64,000 nt of DNA, taken from the NCBI RefSeq assembly GCF_019443985.1, contig NZ_CP049303.1, positions 744,001 through 808,000 on the forward strand, read 5' to 3'. Position 1 is the first letter of the stretch; each line of letters begins with the position of its first letter. The notes under the pieces were generated by a model. That model was given only the letters and a program-made list of their open reading frames with translations. It had not been told where the DNA came from and did no database searches. This document shows, piece after piece, positions 1-8,514 of the stretch. The stretch is from Liquorilactobacillus hordei DSM 19519 (GTDB taxonomy: Bacteria; Bacillota; Bacilli; Lactobacillales; Lactobacillaceae). The position numbers and the translations under genes are program-made.

Positions 1-2
1 AG

Positions 3-404
3 GTTAGAGAAATTGCTAAACGTATTCTTGGAAACACTGCAAGAATACATTTAATTGAACCATTGAATGTCGTGGATTTTCATAATCTTTGTGCAAAAAG
101 CTATTATATAATGACTGATTCAGGTGGTGTTCAAGAAGAGGCTCCAGCACTGCAAAAACCGGTACTAGTTTTGCGAGATACAACTGAAAGACCAGAGGGT
201 GTTGAAGCTGGGACATTAAGGTTAGTTGGAACAAGTCAAGCTGAAGTTGAAAAAAATATGGATTTATTGTTGAATAACGAGAAAATTTATCAAGAAATGG
301 CAAAGGCGAAAAATCCTTATGGTGATGGTCATGCAAGTGAACGAATTTTGAAGGCAATTAGCTATTACTTTGGGGAAGAGATTACACGACCAGCTGACTT
401 TTAA
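3..404 (+). CDS. wecB: UDP-N-acetylglucosamine 2-epimerase, C-terminal part
   Basis: The reading frame is open from the window edge, so the gene is cut at its 5' end; about 133 residues remain. The motifs DSGGVQEEAP and TERPEGVEAG are characteristic of non-hydrolysing UDP-GlcNAc 2-epimerases, where they lie in the C-terminal half around the UDP-binding cleft. The enzyme interconverts UDP-GlcNAc and UDP-ManNAc in the cytoplasm and supplies ManNAc for wall teichoic acid or polysaccharide linkage units. The C-terminus is intact. The next gene starts 30 bp downstream on the same strand and may be co-transcribed. Confidence 0.9.
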   Translation, partial: VREIAKRILGNTARIHLIEPLNVVDFHNLCAKSYYIMTDSGGVQEEAPALQKPVLVLRDTTERPEGVEAGTLRLVGTSQAEVEKNMDLLLNNEKIYQEMAKAKNPYGDGHASERILKAISYYFGEEITRPADF

Positions 405-434
405 GCAACAGTTGGATCTGTAGGGGGAGATATT

Positions 435-830
435 ATGGTAGAAAAGGTTGATCGCTTCGGATTTAAGAATGAAGAACAAGTATTTCATCGTTATTTTCCG
501 GTGTACACAGTGGCTTTGCGTTATTATCCAGAGATATATTCTCTTCTTGAAAAAAGTCCAGATTTAGAGAATCCAAGAACCATTTCTTCGAATTTTAATA
601 TTATTTTTGCCATCATTAGATATCAATCAATGGTAAAAAATCTTGTTAACCTACAGGCCGTTAGTGAGATTGAGGAAGATGTTTCGCAAGAAGTTAATGA
701 ATTGCGTAAAGTAATTGATACACTTGATAAGCTTAAATATCAGATTGCGCATAATCCAGCTTCAGTGAAAAAAGCAATTTTAGTTAAAGACAAAATTTTA
801 GATTTTAAGAATTTCAGTAAAAAAGAATAA
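435..830 (+). CDS. Unknown 131-aa protein, paralogue of the gene at 61761
   Basis: I do not recognise the family. The ATG lies behind AGGGGGAGA at good spacing, 30 bp after wecB. The product is soluble-looking and charged, with no signal peptide or membrane segment, and is probably largely helical. Residues 12-66 (NEExxFxRYxxxYTxxLxxYxE, LLE, D-EN--T-SS--NI-FA--RYQ) align clearly with the 131-aa product encoded at 61761. The C-terminal half is more divergent and lysine-rich. The ends of this window thus carry two copies of one uncharacterised family. A strong hairpin terminator follows directly. Confidence 0.75.
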   Translation: MVEKVDRFGFKNEEQVFHRYFPVYTVALRYYPEIYSLLEKSPDLENPRTISSNFNIIFAIIRYQSMVKNLVNLQAVSEIEEDVSQEVNELRKVIDTLDKLKYQIAHNPASVKKAILVKDKILDFKNFSKKE

Positions 831-831
831 A

Positions 832-878
832 AATTAGTGCTGCTTTTCTATTGGAAAAGTGCGCACTAATTTTTTTAT
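832..878 (+). terminator. Intrinsic terminator after the 131-aa gene
   Basis: AAATTAGTGC pairs with GCACTAATTT, with an inner GCTTTTC/GAAAAGTGC extension, and is followed by a T run. Confidence 0.85.
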
Positions 879-898
879 ACAAACTGAGGAGAATGGAT

Positions 899-2035
899 AT
901 GAATAAAGACGAAAAAATTAAAATATTGCGTGATCTGATAAAAATCAAGTCAGTGAACGGTAATGAGGCAAAAATAACAGATTATTTGGTAAAAATATTT
1001 GAAAACCAAAATATCAAAGTGCAGCCAGACTATTTTGATGAAAATAGTGCAAATTTTGTTGCGGAGATTGGTGAAGGAAAGGGGCCAGTACTCTGTTTTG
1101 AAGGTCATCAAGATACAGTAGCAATTGGCGATGAAAAACAATGGGAACATAATCCTTTTGAAGCTGAAGTAGTTGGTGATAATATTTATGGGCGAGGTGC
1201 GGCTGATATGAAGAGCGGCTTAGCTGCAGCGGTAATCGCACTGATTGAATTAAATGAAAAGGAAAGAATTCCTGGCAAAATAAAACTAATAGCAACCGCG
1301 GGTGAAGAGTTTGGTGCAAAGGGAGCATATCGGCTAGTTGAAAGCAATGTGTTGGATGAGGTCTCAGCAATGGTTGTTGGAGAACCTACTGCCGGACGGG
1401 TTGTTCATGCACACTCAGGATCATTAAATTACCGAATTAAAAGCTTTGGCAAAGCCGTTCATAGTTCAATTCCCGAAAGAGGGATCAATGCAATTACTGG
1501 ATTAAATTATTTTATTAATGCTGAACAAAGAATTTTTGCAAATACCCCGCTTGATCCTGTTTTGGGAGAGTTTAAGCATAGCATTACTACAATTAAAGGG
1601 GGAAGCCAGGTCAATATAGTTCCCGATTATGCGGAATTATATGGTAATATTCGGCCAACCATGGTACTGGGTAACCAAAAGGTTAAAGAAATACTTACTA
1701 AAGTGATTAAAGAATTAAATGAAGAACATAAATTAAGGTTGGAACTTGAAATAGTTCATGATTTCTTCCCTATGAGTACACCAGCGGAGAGTATTTTTGT
1801 GAAGCAAGTGGTTAAAGCTGCAAGCGAAAATTTTGGCTCCAAAGCATCACTAGGAATTATTAATGGTGCGACAGATGCAAGTGTTTATGTAAAGAAATAT
1901 TCAAAACTTCCGGTTGTTGTGCTAGGACCTGATACTTGGAAAATAGCACATCAGACAGATGAAATGACTAGTATTACAAGTTATATGAATACAATTGAAA
2001 CATACAAAAAAATAGCCAGACTCTTTTTTGAATAA
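899..2035 (+). CDS. M20-family ArgE/DapE deacylase
   Basis: The 378-residue product is a zinc-dependent M20 amidohydrolase. Visible metal-site residues are His70 and Asp72 (GHQDTV), Asp103 (GRGAADMKSG), Glu136/Glu137 (GEEFG) and Glu162 (GEPTAG), with a C-terminal His in IAHQTDE. The family removes acyl groups from succinyl-diaminopimelate, acetylornithine or peptides. DapE function (lysine/mDAP synthesis) is the usual lactobacillus annotation but is not proven by sequence alone. I chose ATG 899 because GAGGAG (886-891) sits 7 nt upstream; an in-frame ATG at 893 is too close to it. The gene is monocistronic, flanked by a terminator upstream and a 70-bp gap downstream. Confidence 0.85.
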   Translation: MNKDEKIKILRDLIKIKSVNGNEAKITDYLVKIFENQNIKVQPDYFDENSANFVAEIGEGKGPVLCFEGHQDTVAIGDEKQWEHNPFEAEVVGDNIYGRGAADMKSGLAAAVIALIELNEKERIPGKIKLIATAGEEFGAKGAYRLVESNVLDEVSAMVVGEPTAGRVVHAHSGSLNYRIKSFGKAVHSSIPERGINAITGLNYFINAEQRIFANTPLDPVLGEFKHSITTIKGGSQVNIVPDYAELYGNIRPTMVLGNQKVKEILTKVIKELNEEHKLRLELEIVHDFFPMSTPAESIFVKQVVKAASENFGSKASLGIINGATDASVYVKKYSKLPVVVLGPDTWKIAHQTDEMTSITSYMNTIETYKKIARLFFE

Positions 2036-2122
2036 ATATAATCTTTATTCAAGTATCAATCGTCAAAAATTATAATTCTAGTTATGATCAGTATCTAATT
2101 CGCAAAAGTGGGGTATGTTAGT

Positions 2123-2770
2123 ATGAAATATAAATATGAGATAATATATCCTAAAGCCGAAGTAACTAAAGTAACACCAGTTGTTATGACACTGCATGGG
2201 ATGGGAGCATCTTATCTTGATTTAAGACCATTGGTTTCGGTTTTTGGAAAAAATGTGATTGAGTTGCATTTACAAGGTGATCTGAATTATAGGGGTGGAT
2301 ATGCATACTTTACTCCTGAATTTGGGAAAAAAGCGGAGATAGACGTCATTGGCAATGTTGTAAAAAACATTCATGATCAGGTTCAGGAAATTTTGAAACA
2401 AAAAAAATTACAAAATAATCCGTTATTCAGCCTAGGCTTTAGCCAAGGGGCAATAATTAATACGGGATTAAGTATTTTTTATCCAAATTGGTTAGATGTA
2501 GTGGTGATACTTAGTGCAAGATTACCTGCATTCTATATTGAAGAGGCTGATAAAAACCTTGTAGGAAGAAAGATAAGTACGAAAATATTTATTTCTCAGG
2601 GACAAAAGGATACATTGTTTAAACCAAAAATTGGACGTGAAATTGCGACTTTCTTTAGACAATACGCAAGTAGTGTTGAATATCATGAATACCCTAGTGG
2701 ACATACCGTAAACTGTAATACTCCACAGGATATAAATGATTGGGTTAATGAAGTTTACTTTGCAAAATAG
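2123..2770 (+). CDS. Alpha/beta hydrolase (esterase-like)
   Basis: About 215 residues with an alpha/beta-hydrolase plan: the oxyanion segment TLHGMGAS near residue 20, nucleophile elbow GFSQGA near residue 110, the acidic residue after FISQGQKD, and a catalytic His in PSGHTVN near the C-terminus. This resembles the phospholipase/carboxylesterase group of serine hydrolases. No signal peptide is seen, so it is cytoplasmic; the substrate is unknown. An in-frame GTG at 2108 could add five residues, but the GTGGGG element 9 nt before ATG 2123 favours the later start. Confidence 0.75.
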   Translation: MKYKYEIIYPKAEVTKVTPVVMTLHGMGASYLDLRPLVSVFGKNVIELHLQGDLNYRGGYAYFTPEFGKKAEIDVIGNVVKNIHDQVQEILKQKKLQNNPLFSLGFSQGAIINTGLSIFYPNWLDVVVILSARLPAFYIEEADKNLVGRKISTKIFISQGQKDTLFKPKIGREIATFFRQYASSVEYHEYPSGHTVNCNTPQDINDWVNEVYFAK

Positions 2771-2777
2771 AACTAGA

Positions 2778-2842
2778 ACACGTTTATATGAAATAATTAG
2801 CACGGCGGGGTCAAAATTAACTTTTGGCACGGCCTTTTTATT
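2778..2842 (+). repeat. Dispersed terminator-like repeat, copy 1
   Basis: The module ACACGTTTATATGAAATAA is followed by a hairpin around GGTCAAAATTAACTTTTGGC and a T-rich tail. It matches copies near 8420, 11931, 42725, 49361, 61684 and 62471. It probably terminates the hydrolase transcript. Confidence 0.65.
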
Positions 2843-2937
2843 TTGTAATTACTAGATATTAAATTTTAGGAAACTTTTTTATTAAGCTATTCTCATGGTA
2901 TCATTAGGGTGAGTAGAATTTGATAGGGGTGTAATAT

Positions 2938-3990
2938 ATGAAAAAAGGTAAAATTATTGCAATTGTTGTTGCAGTTGCTCTTCTAGTAATAATTATTGTT
3001 AGTGGGGTATTTTTAACGATTAAAAGTCAAATACATAATACTGTTAAAGGTACGCAGACTACAGAATACATAACGCAAAAGGCACAGCAGGTGACAGCGT
3101 TGACATTGAGCGGACATATCAGTCCAAAGCAGGAACGTGATTTCACGGTTACTAGCAAAGAACTGTCTGAAATGAAAGTAAATGACGGACAACAAGTTAC
3201 ACAAGGGCAAGTGTTATACACTACCTATAATGAAGCGAACGCAACTGAATTAACTGAACTTAAAACAACGTTAGCTAAAGATCAACGTGATAAGAATCAA
3301 GCAACTCAGAAACTTCAGACGGCAAAAATAACTTTGAGTAAAATACAAAAAGATGATGATGGGTATAGCGATGCACAGGATGCAGTCACAAGTGCAACCA
3401 ATGACTTGGATGATCTTAATGATAGTATTTCTAGTACACAAACAAAAATTAATCAACTCAGTGGCAAAGTTTCTCCTAGTATAACGGCGCCCTTTGCGGG
3501 TAATGTAACTGTAAACTATGATAATAATGGAAGTGCAAAAGTAACTGTCTCATCAACTGTGATGCAGGCAACGGCACAGGTTTCCGAATATGATTATAGT
3601 AAAGTAAAAGTGGGAGATAGTATTACAGTTAAGGCAGTTGCAACAAACAACAGTCAAAAGGCTGTAATTTCACTTGTATCACTTCACCCAGTAAGTACTA
3701 ATAGTTCTGCCGGTTCAAAATATGATGTTTACGCAACAATTGAGGGATCAAATTTTATTGATGGTCAAACAATTAAAATAAGTATCCCACAGAATGGAAT
3801 TGTTATTCCAAAATCAAGTCTGTTTAATGGCAAAGTCTTCGTAATTAAGAATAAAAAAGTTAGTGTTAAGAAAGTCGTTGGAACTACCAAAGATGGTAGT
3901 TTTGTAGTGACTTCTGGTTTAGACGCGGGTGAAAAAGTTGTGACTAATCCTGATAGTAAGCTCAAAGAGGGGGAGAAGTGGCCACAATGA
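2938..3990 (+). CDS. Efflux periplasmic-adaptor-type (MacA/YknX-like) subunit
   Basis: The 350-residue protein has an N-terminal membrane anchor (about residues 5-28), a biotinyl-lipoyl-like segment around residues 55-85, a coiled-coil hairpin (about 95-165, rich in K/Q/D/T), and a beta-barrel/membrane-proximal C-terminal part. This is the HlyD/MacA adaptor architecture, used in Gram-positive MacAB/YknXYZ exporters to couple the permease to an extracellular substrate. Its TGA overlaps the ATG of the ATPase gene (ATGA), and the permease follows, so the three form one operon. The substrate is unknown; peptide or antimicrobial export is typical for the class. Confidence 0.85.
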   Translation: MKKGKIIAIVVAVALLVIIIVSGVFLTIKSQIHNTVKGTQTTEYITQKAQQVTALTLSGHISPKQERDFTVTSKELSEMKVNDGQQVTQGQVLYTTYNEANATELTELKTTLAKDQRDKNQATQKLQTAKITLSKIQKDDDGYSDAQDAVTSATNDLDDLNDSISSTQTKINQLSGKVSPSITAPFAGNVTVNYDNNGSAKVTVSSTVMQATAQVSEYDYSKVKVGDSITVKAVATNNSQKAVISLVSLHPVSTNSSAGSKYDVYATIEGSNFIDGQTIKISIPQNGIVIPKSSLFNGKVFVIKNKKVSVKKVVGTTKDGSFVVTSGLDAGEKVVTNPDSKLKEGEKWPQ

Positions 3991-4679
3991 TATCGCTGAA
4001 TAATATTAATAAATACTATAAACAAGGTAGTCAGCAAGTTCATATTCTCCATGATATCTCACTTGATATTGAACAGGGAGAGTTTGTTGGTATCATGGGG
4101 CAGTCAGGTTCTGGTAAATCGACTTTAATTAATATTATCGGCTTCTTAGATCGTGAATATCAAGGCAATTATATTTTTAAGGGAGAGAAGGTTAGTAATT
4201 ATAGTAATAAAAAACTGACTGGCTTACGTAATAAAAATGTTGGTTTTGTTTTTCAAAATTTTAAGTTAATCAAAAATCTAACCGTTGCTGAAAATGTTGC
4301 ACTGCCATTAATATATGCAGGGGTCAAGAAAAAAGAAATAACACGCAAGATTACTGAGGTACTTGAAAAGGTCGGACTTGCTGGCTATGAAAAAAGTATA
4401 CCAGCACAGCTTTCTGGTGGGCAGCAGCAACGTGTTTCGATTGCACGCGCAATTATTGGTAATCCAACATTCCTGATAGCTGATGAACCAACAGGTGCAC
4501 TAGATAGCAAAACATCCGAAGAAATAATGAATTTGTTCAAGGAACTGAATGTGGTTAATAACACAACCATTATTATTGTGACTCATGATCCAACTGTTGG
4601 TCAGCAGATGGATCGGTTATTGACCATTCTTGATGGACGTTTGACTTCTGATACGGGGGCAGATAATAATGAAGTATAG
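3987..4679 (+). CDS. ABC transporter ATPase (MacB/LolD type)
   Basis: About 230 residues with Walker A GQSGSGKST (38-46), signature LSGGQQQR, Walker B FLIADEPTGALD and H-loop VTHD. The Q-rich signature and the context place it in the LolD/MacB/YknY group that works mechanotransmissively with FtsX-like permeases. An upstream in-frame GTG at 3978 is only 2 nt from the AGGGGGAG ribosome site, so ATG 3987, overlapping the previous stop, is preferred. It overlaps the permease gene by 11 bp, implying translational coupling. Confidence 0.93.
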   Translation: MISLNNINKYYKQGSQQVHILHDISLDIEQGEFVGIMGQSGSGKSTLINIIGFLDREYQGNYIFKGEKVSNYSNKKLTGLRNKNVGFVFQNFKLIKNLTVAENVALPLIYAGVKKKEITRKITEVLEKVGLAGYEKSIPAQLSGGQQQRVSIARAIIGNPTFLIADEPTGALDSKTSEEIMNLFKELNVVNNTTIIIVTHDPTVGQQMDRLLTILDGRLTSDTGADNNEV

Positions 4680-5856
4680 TGATTTACTCAAAGTAGCTTT
4701 TAAATCCTTGCTGGCTAATAAGAGACGCAGTTTTTTGACAATGATTGGAATTGTTATTGGAATTGCCTCTGTGATAACTATTATTGCATTGGGAAATGGA
4801 GTTAAACAAAAAATGATTTCGGAGTTTAAGACTAGTAGTTCAGGTGAACAAACTACCGAAATTACCTTTAATGGGAAAGAAAATTCTGATACAGGTTTTA
4901 CGACGGCAGATATTAAACAAATTAAGCAGCACTTTCCCCGTCAATTGGCACAAGCAGATTTCAAAAAAGATACCAGTAATATTTCTGTAAGTGATGCTAA
5001 CGTCGGTAATGCTAGCATGGCTGGAAGTTTAACACTCCTGAAAAAACCTATGCCAGCAGATAAGTTAAGATATGGTAAAAATCTTTCGCAAGCAGATCTT
5101 GACCTTAATCAGCATGTTATCTTGCTGAGCCAACAGTACGCAAAGAAGGTCTACAAGTATGCCGGTAATGCGATTGGAACAGCTGTTAATATCAACGGTG
5201 TGTCTTATCGGGTTAAAGGAGTGTTTAAATCATCAAGCTATAATAAGTATAGCGCAGATTTTCTTCTCTCAAATAAGACCTATTACGCGGGTGTAAAGTT
5301 GAGTGGAGCCAATACATTAAAATTAACAGTTTCAAAAGGCTATGGTGCATCCAGTGTTACTAAGAAAGTTGTTAAATATCTTAAGAAACATGGTGAAAAT
5401 CGTCATGTGGGCAGCTATTCTTATTTTGATGAAGGAGCAATATTAAAATCAATCTCGACTGTAATGGATGTTTTAACTTACTTTATTAGTGCTATTGCAG
5501 GAATTTCATTATTCATTGCTGGGATTGGGGTTATGAATATGATGTATATCTCTGTTTCAGAAAGAACACAAGAAATTGGAATCAGATTAGCCGTTGGGGC
5601 AACACAGAAGAATATTTTATGGCAATTTTTGCTTGAATCCATAATGTTGACTGTCGGTGGAGGAATTACAGGCTTTATGATTGGTTGGATGTTATCATCG
5701 CTCATTTCTTTGTTGATTCCGTATCATATCCATGCGATTGTCACCTTTGGGAATTTTTTGCTGGCTTTTGGAGTGTCAACAGCAGTAGGAATAATTTTTG
5801 GAATGTTACCTGCAACACAAGCAGCTAAGAGAAACTTAATTGATATTTTGCGTTAG
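4669..5856 (+). CDS. ABC transporter permease (MacB/YknZ type)
   Basis: 395 residues. One transmembrane helix lies near residues 20-42, followed by a large extracellular MacB-type core (about 45-265), then three C-terminal helices (about 270-390) with the family motif ERTQEIGIRLAVGATQ linking them. This is the single-FtsX-domain topology of MacB/YknZ. With the adaptor and ATPase just upstream it forms a complete tripartite exporter of MacAB/YknXYZ type. A hairpin terminator at 5912-5952 closes the operon, separating it from the divergent-function hrtRBA operon that follows on the same strand. Confidence 0.93.
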   Translation: MKYSDLLKVAFKSLLANKRRSFLTMIGIVIGIASVITIIALGNGVKQKMISEFKTSSSGEQTTEITFNGKENSDTGFTTADIKQIKQHFPRQLAQADFKKDTSNISVSDANVGNASMAGSLTLLKKPMPADKLRYGKNLSQADLDLNQHVILLSQQYAKKVYKYAGNAIGTAVNINGVSYRVKGVFKSSSYNKYSADFLLSNKTYYAGVKLSGANTLKLTVSKGYGASSVTKKVVKYLKKHGENRHVGSYSYFDEGAILKSISTVMDVLTYFISAIAGISLFIAGIGVMNMMYISVSERTQEIGIRLAVGATQKNILWQFLLESIMLTVGGGITGFMIGWMLSSLISLLIPYHIHAIVTFGNFLLAFGVSTAVGIIFGMLPATQAAKRNLIDILR

Positions 5857-5911
5857 GGCCTGGAAATAATAGTTCACAAATTAATTACTTTAATGAGTAT
5901 TCTATCAAAAA

Positions 5912-5952
5912 TAAAGGAGCAGATTAAAATTCTAATCTAGCTTCTTTTTTTT
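5912..5952 (+). terminator. Terminator of the MacAB-like operon
   Basis: GGAGC-AGATTA and TAATCT-AGCTTC form the stem, followed by eight T. Confidence 0.8.
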
Positions 5953-6038
5953 GGGGATAGATTATGTTTTGTATGGCATCATATCCACGTTAGTTAGTAG
6001 TTTTTTACAATAATAAAAATGTGATGGTACCCATTAAC

Positions 6039-6092
6039 TTGACAATCGATATGAATTTGAATTATTATTCCCATATAGTGACACGGTGTCAC
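6039..6092 (+). promoter_or_regulatory. hrtRBA promoter with HrtR-type operator
   Basis: TTGACA (6039-6044) and TATTAT (6063-6068) are 18 bp apart. The near-perfect palindrome GTGACACGGTGTCAC (6078-6092) covers the expected transcription start. From memory, Lactococcus HrtR binds a 15-bp palindrome with the same GACAC-N-GTGTC core. Binding here would block initiation until heme is sensed. Confidence 0.8.
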
Positions 6093-6110
6093 CGAAAAGG
6101 AGGATGTTAA

Positions 6111-6629
6111 GTGGTTTTAGATACGTTTGAGAATTTGAACATTGAAAAGAAAAAAAGAATATTTCAGGCAATGCTAAATGAATTTGAAAATTATCCGTTA
6201 CATCAGGCACAAGTAGCAAGAATCATTGATGAGGTTAAAATTTCAAGAGGAAGTTTTTACAAATACTTTAATGATATTAAGGATGCGTATTGGTACGTAT
6301 ATCAGGTTGCAATGAAAGAAATTCATGAGCAAAGTGAGTCTGAAAGGCAACATAAGGTTTCGTATCAAGAAATTGTACGTAATTTTGTAGAGCAAACGAC
6401 AAACAGTCAGTATTTTAAATTTATCAAAATGCATCTTTGCATGAATGAAACATTACTTAAAAATGAAGCTCAGCAAACTTTTGAAAAACAACCAGTAAAT
6501 TTTAAAGAATGGTCTGTAATGGTTTTATCTCACGAAGTTATCAGGCAAGTAATGCTTAATCCAGTTAATAAAGAGAAACTGCTAGATTATTTTAATGAGG
6601 CTGTAAAAAAAATAGAGAAGGAGGACTAG
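6111..6629 (+). CDS. hrtR: Heme-sensing TetR-family repressor HrtR-like
   Basis: 172 residues. The N-terminal TetR helix-turn-helix is visible (VARIIDEVKISRGSFYKYF, about 35-53). The ligand domain has His72 (KEIHEQ), the same number as one heme ligand of Lactococcus HrtR, and His141 (VLSHEV) as a candidate for the second; the known protein uses His72 and His149 (from memory). GTG 6111 is chosen because AAGGAGG ends 7 nt upstream. It is followed after 3 bp by hrtB and then hrtA, the same order as the lactococcal hrtRBA operon, and preceded by a matching palindromic operator. Autorepression relieved by heme is inferred. The heme assignment rests on context, operator and His72; TetR homology alone would not give it. 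Confidence 0.8.
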   Translation: MVLDTFENLNIEKKKRIFQAMLNEFENYPLHQAQVARIIDEVKISRGSFYKYFNDIKDAYWYVYQVAMKEIHEQSESERQHKVSYQEIVRNFVEQTTNSQYFKFIKMHLCMNETLLKNEAQQTFEKQPVNFKEWSVMVLSHEVIRQVMLNPVNKEKLLDYFNEAVKKIEKED

Positions 6630-6632
6630 AAT

Positions 6633-7697
6633 ATGTTTCTCGCATGGAAAGAAATGCGTTACGAGAAGTTGAGATATACGCTGATTATTGCAATGATTGT
6701 TTTAATAAGTTATTTAATATTCATTTTAACTAGTTTGGCGCAGGGATTGGCAAGGCAAAATACCGATGCTATTAAATCATGGGACATTCAAAGCGTTGTC
6801 TTAAATGACAATGCAAATACAAGTATGACGCAATCAATAATTACAAAGTCACAATTAGCCAGCATTAAAAATAATAAAAAAATGGCAATTGTAACTCAAG
6901 TTCCAGTTGTAGTTCGTGATGATGGGAATAGAAAGATTAGCGCACAATTTGTGGGTATAAATAATAAACAATTTATCATGAAAAATTTGAAAATTACAGA
7001 TGGAAAAAAGCCAATAAAAGCTAACGAAATCGTGGTAGATAGCGCTTTGAAACAATCAGGCTATCAAATAGGTGACAAAATTAAGTTAAATTCAGGGAAA
7101 ACTGACTATGTAATAAGTGGTTTTGTAAACAATGCAAAGCTTAATATTTCTCCGGTTATCTATGGGAGTAACAAGGTGGCTAAATTACTAAAAAATGCAG
7201 GAGTAACTTTTGCAGCAAGTGCTGTTGTTTCGCAAGATGGTAAGGTGAAATTCAGTAATAATAGTGGTTTAAAAAATTATACAGTGGAACAATTTATAAA
7301 AAAACTCCCAGGATATTCTGCACAGACAACTACTTTTGTTTTTATGATAGGTTTCTTAATGATAATTTCACTAGTAGTCGTAGCTGTCTTTCTTTACATT
7401 TTGACAATGCAAAAATTGGAAAACTATGCCGTGTTGCGGGCTCAAGGTGTTCCAGTAGGTATACTTGTACGTGCTACAATTTCACAATCATTATTGATTG
7501 TCATCAGCGGACTGATAATTGGAACAATCTTTACAGGAGTAACTGCCAGTTTTATACCTGCGGCAGTCCCAATGTATTTTAGTGTTCCACTATTGAGTAC
7601 CGTTGCCGCTGGTTTGGTTGTGGTTGCATTGCTAGGCGTGATAATTCCGATAAGAATTGTAACACGAGTTGATCCAGTGACTGTGATTGGAGGGTAG
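6633..7697 (+). CDS. hrtB: Heme efflux ABC permease HrtB-like
   Basis: 354 residues with an FtsX/MacB fold: one N-terminal helix (about 15-36), an extracytoplasmic domain (about 40-230) and three C-terminal helices (about 233-345). ATG 6633 has AGGAGG upstream. The gene lies between the HrtR-like regulator and the ATPase, with the ATPase start immediately after its stop. HrtAB pumps heme from the membrane outward to relieve heme toxicity; lactic acid bacteria cannot make heme but take it up. The permease is shorter than the MacB-like one upstream and only distantly similar, so the two ABC systems are distinct. Confidence 0.82.
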   Translation: MFLAWKEMRYEKLRYTLIIAMIVLISYLIFILTSLAQGLARQNTDAIKSWDIQSVVLNDNANTSMTQSIITKSQLASIKNNKKMAIVTQVPVVVRDDGNRKISAQFVGINNKQFIMKNLKITDGKKPIKANEIVVDSALKQSGYQIGDKIKLNSGKTDYVISGFVNNAKLNISPVIYGSNKVAKLLKNAGVTFAASAVVSQDGKVKFSNNSGLKNYTVEQFIKKLPGYSAQTTTFVFMIGFLMIISLVVVAVFLYILTMQKLENYAVLRAQGVPVGILVRATISQSLLIVISGLIIGTIFTGVTASFIPAAVPMYFSVPLLSTVAAGLVVVALLGVIIPIRIVTRVDPVTVIGG

Positions 7698-7700
7698 ATG

Positions 7701-8372
7701 ATGGAAAGCATTATTCTAAAAGGTATTAATAAATATTTTGGTGAGAAGAAAAATAAGATTCAAGTTTTAAATAATATTAATTTTGCGGCACAAAAAGGTG
7801 AGCTATGTTTAGTGTTGGGACCTTCTGGATCTGGTAAAAGCACGTTTTTAACAATTGCAGGTGGAATACAGACGCCATCATCTGGAAATGTGAGTATTGA
7901 TAATGTGAGTCTAGTTGGATTGAAAGAAAAACAAAAAGAAAAACTAAGGTTAGAAAAGATTGGATTCGTGTTACAAAATTATAGCTTGGTTCCGTATCTT
8001 AAGGTTGAAGAACAATTTGAGTTGGCAAAGCGTGTCAAAAAAACAGGTAACTTAAATGAATCAGACTTCGATGAGGTGATTAAGCAATTAGGAATTGGCG
8101 ACTTGTTAAGTCAGTATCCACGTGAATTATCAGGTGGTCAAAGACAACGGGTCGCAATTGCACGTGCGCTCTATACAAATCCTGCAATAATTTTTGCGGA
8201 TGAACCAACTGCAGCTCTGGATTCGCAAAGAGTTGTTGAAGTGGGAAGATTGTTCAGAGATTTAGCACACAAAAAGGATAAATCGATTATTATTGTGACA
8301 CATGATTTGCGCCTAAAAGAATTTGCTGATCAAATTTATGAGATTATGGATGGAAATTTAAAACAAGTTTAG
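7701..8372 (+). CDS. hrtA: Heme efflux ABC ATPase HrtA-like
   Basis: About 223 residues, with Walker A GPSGSGKST, signature LSGGQRQR, Walker B IIFADEPTAALD and H-loop VTHD. It is a MacB/LolD-group ATPase that pairs with an FtsX-like permease, here HrtB. ATG codons occur at 7698 and 7701; the GGAGGG site (7689-7694) is 6 nt from 7701 and only 3 nt from 7698, so the second is slightly preferred. It is the last gene of hrtRBA and is followed by a bidirectional terminator-like repeat shared with the convergent wall-protein gene. Confidence 0.85.
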   Translation: MESIILKGINKYFGEKKNKIQVLNNINFAAQKGELCLVLGPSGSGKSTFLTIAGGIQTPSSGNVSIDNVSLVGLKEKQKEKLRLEKIGFVLQNYSLVPYLKVEEQFELAKRVKKTGNLNESDFDEVIKQLGIGDLLSQYPRELSGGQRQRVAIARALYTNPAIIFADEPTAALDSQRVVEVGRLFRDLAHKKDKSIIIVTHDLRLKEFADQIYEIMDGNLKQV

Positions 8373-8419
8373 CTAAGATGAAAGTAACAAGATACCAATG
8401 AAGAATTTTGACTTGCGGT

Positions 8420-8485
8420 ACATGTTTATACGAAATAAAAAAGAGAGACTAAACCAAAATTTGACTTAGCCTCTCTTTTTTATCT
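8420..8485. repeat. Dispersed terminator-like repeat, copy 2
   Basis: The flank ACATGTTTATACGAAATAAA precedes a hairpin, AAGAGAGACTAA...TTAGCCTCTCTT, with T/A runs on both sides. It can terminate both hrtA and the convergent Apf-like gene. Confidence 0.75.
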
Positions 8486-8514
8486 TACATTAATTTTTTA
8501 TTTAATGACTGATC

